Made by a program: the position numbers and the translations under genes. From Archangiaceae bacterium (GTDB lineage Bacteria > Myxococcota > Myxococcia > Myxococcales > Myxococcaceae): 64,000 nt of DNA. Under the pieces are notes generated by a model. That model was not told the origin of the DNA and did no database searches. It saw only the letters and a list, made by a program, of their open reading frames with translations. The stretch is from assembly GCA_016879935.1 (NCBI GenBank), contig JAACJQ010000343.1, positions 1 through 64,000 of the forward strand, given 5' to 3'. Shown here piece after piece: positions 61,529 through 64,000 of this stretch; within the stretch, counting starts at the first letter, position 1, and every line of letters starts with the position of its first letter.

Positions 61529-62653
61529 TCAGCGCGGCCTTCTCGTCGCGCTCGCCAACGCGCGCTGCGTCTTCTCGACAGCCTCGACCAGGGTGGCCTC
61601 TTCGGGCAGCCGCATTCGGTACTCGGCGGCCATCACCTTGTTCGGCAAGCCATCGAGTGCGTACTTCGCGACGGCGTGGTCCTTCTCAGCGCAGAGGATG
61701 AGCCCGACCGGTGGGTTCTCGCCCGCCACCATCCAGTGCTCTCGCGCGTAGTTCAGGTACAGGTGCATCTGGCCGGCATCGGCGTGGGTGAACTTGCCGA
61801 GCTTCAGGTCGATGACGACCAGACAGCGCAGCTCGCGGTGGAAGAAGACGAGGTCGACCCGGTACCACTCGTCGCCGACGCGGAGCCGCCGCTGCCGCCC
61901 GACGAAGGCGAACGCACCACCCAGTTCGAGAAGAAACGTCTCGAGCTGCTTGATGAGCGCCTCCTCGAGCTCGAACTCGGAGTACTCGTCCTTGAGGTCG
62001 AGGAACTCGAGAATGAACGGGTCTTTGATGGCCTCGTCAGGTGAAACCGTGTCGGAGGGTTCAGCGACCTGCCCCTTCGCCAGCATGCGGGCCTTGTTCT
62101 TCGAGAGCAGCGTGCGCTCGTAGAACTGGCTCTGAATCTGCCGGTCGAGCTGCCGACTCGACCAACCTCCTCGAAGTGCTTCGGCTTCGTAGAAGCGCCG
62201 CGCATCGGGGGACCGCACCGCCAGCAAGCGGACATAGTGAGTCCAGGGAAGCGGGAAGGACTTCGCAAGGTGCGCGAGCAGGCCAGATTGTGCAGGCGGT
62301 GCCTGCACGATCCCGCCGACCTCAGATTGTGCAGGCAGCGTCTGCACAATCTCACGGCGCTCCATGAAGAACGCCCGCATCTGAAACAGGTTCCGGCGAC
62401 CGAACCCCCTCCCGAATCGCGTGGTGAGGTCGACCGAGAGCCGCTCCACGAGCTGCTCGCCATAGTTCGCACGTTCTTTGCCCTGCTGCTCCCCTTCGAC
62501 GATTCGTCTCCCGATGAGCCAGTAGGTGGACGTCATCAGCGCGTTGACGCTGCGTGCAGCAGCGCTTCGCGATGCCACGAGCACCGCAGCCACGTCGTCG
62601 AGCACCGCCACGTACTCGCGGTCGCGCACGACGAGAGCCTTGTTCGCGGCCAT
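61529..62653 (-). CDS. DUF1016/PDDEXK nuclease family protein (YhcG-like)
   Basis: The 374-residue protein has the DUF1016 N-terminal helical domain (TYWLIGRRIVEGEQQGKERANYG; GFGRRNLFQMRAFFM; LPWTHYVRLL) and a C-terminal PDDEXK fold (WYRVDLVFFHRELRCLVVIDLKLGKF, with Asp and the IDLK catalytic Asp/Lys; QMHLYLNY). Such proteins are nuclease-like and often sit near mobile elements or restriction systems; none is visible here. Residues 101-123 hold a short repeated stretch (IVQTLPAQS, IVQAPPAQS) encoded by two palindromic DNA units. Start ATG at 62653. Confidence 0.88.
   Translation of the reverse strand: MAANKALVVRDREYVAVLDDVAAVLVASRSAAARSVNALMTSTYWLIGRRIVEGEQQGKERANYGEQLVERLSVDLTTRFGRGFGRRNLFQMRAFFMERREIVQTLPAQSEVGGIVQAPPAQSGLLAHLAKSFPLPWTHYVRLLAVRSPDARRFYEAEALRGGWSSRQLDRQIQSQFYERTLLSKNKARMLAKGQVAEPSDTVSPDEAIKDPFILEFLDLKDEYSEFELEEALIKQLETFLLELGGAFAFVGRQRRLRVGDEWYRVDLVFFHRELRCLVVIDLKLGKFTHADAGQMHLYLNYAREHWMVAGENPPVGLILCAEKDHAVAKYALDGLPNKVMAAEYRMRLPEEATLVEAVEKTQRALASATRRPR
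62288..62352. repeat. Two palindromic units embedded in the DUF1016 gene
   Basis: First unit: GTGCAGGC (62290-62297), GGT, GCCTGCAC (62301-62308). Second unit: AGATTGTGCAG (62324-62334), 7-base loop, CTGCACAATCT (62342-62352), an 11-bp perfect inverted repeat. They share the AGATTGTGCAGGC start and are in frame with the protein. Confidence 0.75.
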
Positions 62654-62853
62654 GCGTTCTCCCTTTTCCGGGAATCAAACTTCGAGCCCGTCTTCTACCG
62701 CGACTGCTGGCGGCGGGGCGGCTCGCGAACCAGCGATGATGCCGCCCTACTCAGACACGTCACCGCCGACGAACGCATCCGCCTCATGATGCATCTGGCG
62801 AGCTCGCAGCAGAGCGAGACCTCGACGCTGCGGTGGCTGCTAGACACCCTGCC
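62654..62853. other. Intergenic gap without a supported gene
   Basis: This 200-bp divergent gap between the DUF1016 gene and the glyoxalase gene contains weak open frames only (one ends [20 protein letters not shown], on the plus strand). None has a ribosome site or clear coding bias. I see no RNA motif; it probably holds the promoters of both flanking genes. Confidence 0.4.
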
Positions 62854-63234
62854 ATGCGAATTCTCCACACCATGCTGCGGGTCGGCGATCTCGACCGGTC
62901 TCTCGCCTTCTACGTCGGCGTGCTCGGCATGAAGCTGCTGCGCAAGAAGGACTACCCCGACGGCCGCTTCACCCTCGCCTTCGTCGGCTACGGCCCCGAG
63001 AGCGAGCAGACCGCCATCGAGCTCACCCACAACTGGGACACGCCAAAGTACGAGCTCGGCACGGGCTACGGCCACATCGCGCTCGAGGTGCGTGACGCGT
63101 ACGCCGCGTGCACCGACATCAAGCAGCGCGGAGGCATCGTGACCCGCGAGGCCGGCCCGATGAAGCACGGCACCACCGTCATCGCGTTCGTGCAGGACCC
63201 CGATGGCTACAAGATCGAGCTCATTCAGAAGTGA
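62854..63234 (+). CDS. gloA: Lactoylglutathione lyase (glyoxalase I)
   Basis: GloA converts the hemithioacetal of methylglyoxal and glutathione to S-lactoylglutathione. The 126-residue protein is of standard length for the nickel-type enzyme. Metal ligands are visible: His5 (RILHTML), Glu56 (AIELTHNW), His74 (GYGHIALEV) and Glu122 (KIELIQK). Other signatures are [21 protein letters not shown] and [11 protein letters not shown]. The ATG at 62854 starts MRILHTML; an upstream ATG at 62833 would only add seven residues. Confidence 0.96.
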   Translation: MRILHTMLRVGDLDRSLAFYVGVLGMKLLRKKDYPDGRFTLAFVGYGPESEQTAIELTHNWDTPKYELGTGYGHIALEVRDAYAACTDIKQRGGIVTREAGPMKHGTTVIAFVQDPDGYKIELIQK

Positions 63235-63362
63235 CTGCGCTCCCGCCACGCATCGGGTGTTTCACGTGAGGCGCTGGTGCTCCCTTCGCTTTCTCGAAGC
63301 CTGAGAACGAAGAACCAACCGGTGCTGGCGGCCGAAGCCTTGTTGACGAGAGGATACCCACC

Positions 63363-64000
63363 GTGACGCCCCCGCCCTCCAGAGTCCTCGCGCTGTTCTT
63401 CGCCGCCCTCGCCGGCTGCACGTGTGGCCCGACGAGCAAGGTCTGCCGCACGTCGGTCGACTGCAACTCAGGCCAGGTCTGCATTCAGGGCCAGTGTCGC
63501 GCCGGGCTCGCGCAGACCACCGTCGACGCAGGCGCGGCTGGTGGCGCTGCGGGTGGTGGCTCGGCGAGCGCTGGCGGTTCGGCGACGGCCGGAGGCTCTT
63601 CGAGCAGCGGTGGCGGCACGGCGACGGTCGACGCGGTCGCGGTCGAGATCGATCCTCCGATGGCCACCATCACCACCACGCCCGGCAACGCGATGTCGAC
63701 GACGTTCACCGCGAAGCTGCGCCTGCGTGACGGCACCTTCCGCACGGCCGGCGTCATTCCCACGTGGAGCACGATGTCGAGGCAGTTCGGCGACATCAAC
63801 AGCGTCACTGGTGAGTTCAACGCCACCGGCGCGCAGGGCGGCGTGGCGACGATTTCTGCGTCGGTCGTGGCTCCGGGTACGGCCACCACGCTCGTCGGCA
63901 CCGCGACCGTCACCATTCAGATCATTCGCACGGTCACCGGCGCGGGCGTGCCTGGCACGGTGCTCCAGAACTTCAACACGCTGCTGCCGTTCGACTCGGC
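63363..64000 (+). CDS. Lipoprotein with Cys-rich module and Gly/Ser linker, 3' end outside the window
   Basis: GTG at 63363 gives VTPPPSRVLALFFAALAGC, a lipoprotein signal (lipobox LAGC). A disulfide module (CGPTSKVCRTSVDCNSGQVC) and a GGSASAGGSATAGGS linker follow, then a beta-rich domain with Ig-like or Big_2 features (TFTAKLRLRDGTFRTAGVIPTWS). The frame stays open to the window end, so the gene is truncated here. It belongs with the other linker lipoproteins in this window. Confidence 0.75.
   Translation, partial: MTPPPSRVLALFFAALAGCTCGPTSKVCRTSVDCNSGQVCIQGQCRAGLAQTTVDAGAAGGAAGGGSASAGGSATAGGSSSSGGGTATVDAVAVEIDPPMATITTTPGNAMSTTFTAKLRLRDGTFRTAGVIPTWSTMSRQFGDINSVTGEFNATGAQGGVATISASVVAPGTATTLVGTATVTIQIIRTVTGAGVPGTVLQNFNTLLPFDS

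Noticed and set aside
62695-62853. Small gene ending [18 protein letters not shown] between the nuclease and glyoxalase genes
   Set aside because: There is no start with a ribosome site, no homology that I recognise, and the frame runs into the glyoxalase gene in another phase.

Overview
The window is a gene-dense, very GC-rich stretch of a myxobacterium-like genome (phylum Myxococcota, inferred). The pointers are a Ser/Thr kinase with a zinc ribbon, many Cys-rich lipoproteins with Gly-rich linkers, an AgmX/PglI-type domain, two TIGR02996 repeat-companion proteins and a retron. I saw no rRNA, tRNA, CRISPR array or insertion sequence. Both ends cut through lipoprotein-type genes.

1-9.4 kb (+): a fibronectin-III surface protein (5' end missing), NagZ, a lower-GC Gly-repeat lipoprotein, a small Rossmann protein, and a beta-barrel protein with one CxxCH motif next to a diheme cytochrome c. 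9.4-17.8 kb (-): a kinase fused to an FGE/sulfatase-like domain, a cupredoxin lipoprotein, and a complete RND efflux set (adaptor, pump, outer-membrane factor). 17.9-21.3 kb (+): modABC molybdate uptake and an epimerase. 21.3-24.5 kb (-): ttcA, a double-TerB protein, a PhnD-like protein without signal peptide, and a pseudo-receiver. 24.5-27.9 kb (+): RNase D, an AEC transporter, and a PARP-type zinc finger/TIGR02996 protein.

31-36 kb (-) holds a retron. A reverse transcriptase with retron hallmarks (NAxxH, YADD, VTG) and a HEAT-like N-terminus is preceded by two tandem copies, 199 bp apart, of a 157-nt element. Each element is closed by a1/a2-type inverted repeats, so this looks like a duplicated msr-msd RNA gene. 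A TIGR02996/leucine-rich-repeat gene overlaps the RT stop. A HEAT protein fused to a degenerate aldo-keto reductase ends just upstream of the first RNA copy.

38.4-51.1 kb (+) is a tight operon of about 12 genes with mostly overlapping starts and stops. It encodes outer-membrane lipoproteins, two CsgG/FlgO-like barrel proteins, a TPR lipoprotein, a MotA-type and a MotB-type stator protein, a membrane protein whose C-terminus resembles the FliG torque domain, further lipoprotein and barrel proteins, and an AgmX/PglI-type protein. No filament, hook, rod or export gene is present in the window. I read it as a proton-driven trans-envelope machine that reuses the flagellar stator-rotor pair outside a flagellum. 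One barrel gene in this operon carries an in-frame stop, and the next gene's start marks its original end.

51-64 kb is a mix: two M28 peptidases, a BamA/D15-like barrel protein, several lipoproteins, a methyltransferase without a standard start codon, an SRPBCC protein, a DUF1016/PDDEXK nuclease, glyoxalase I and a truncated lipoprotein at the right edge.
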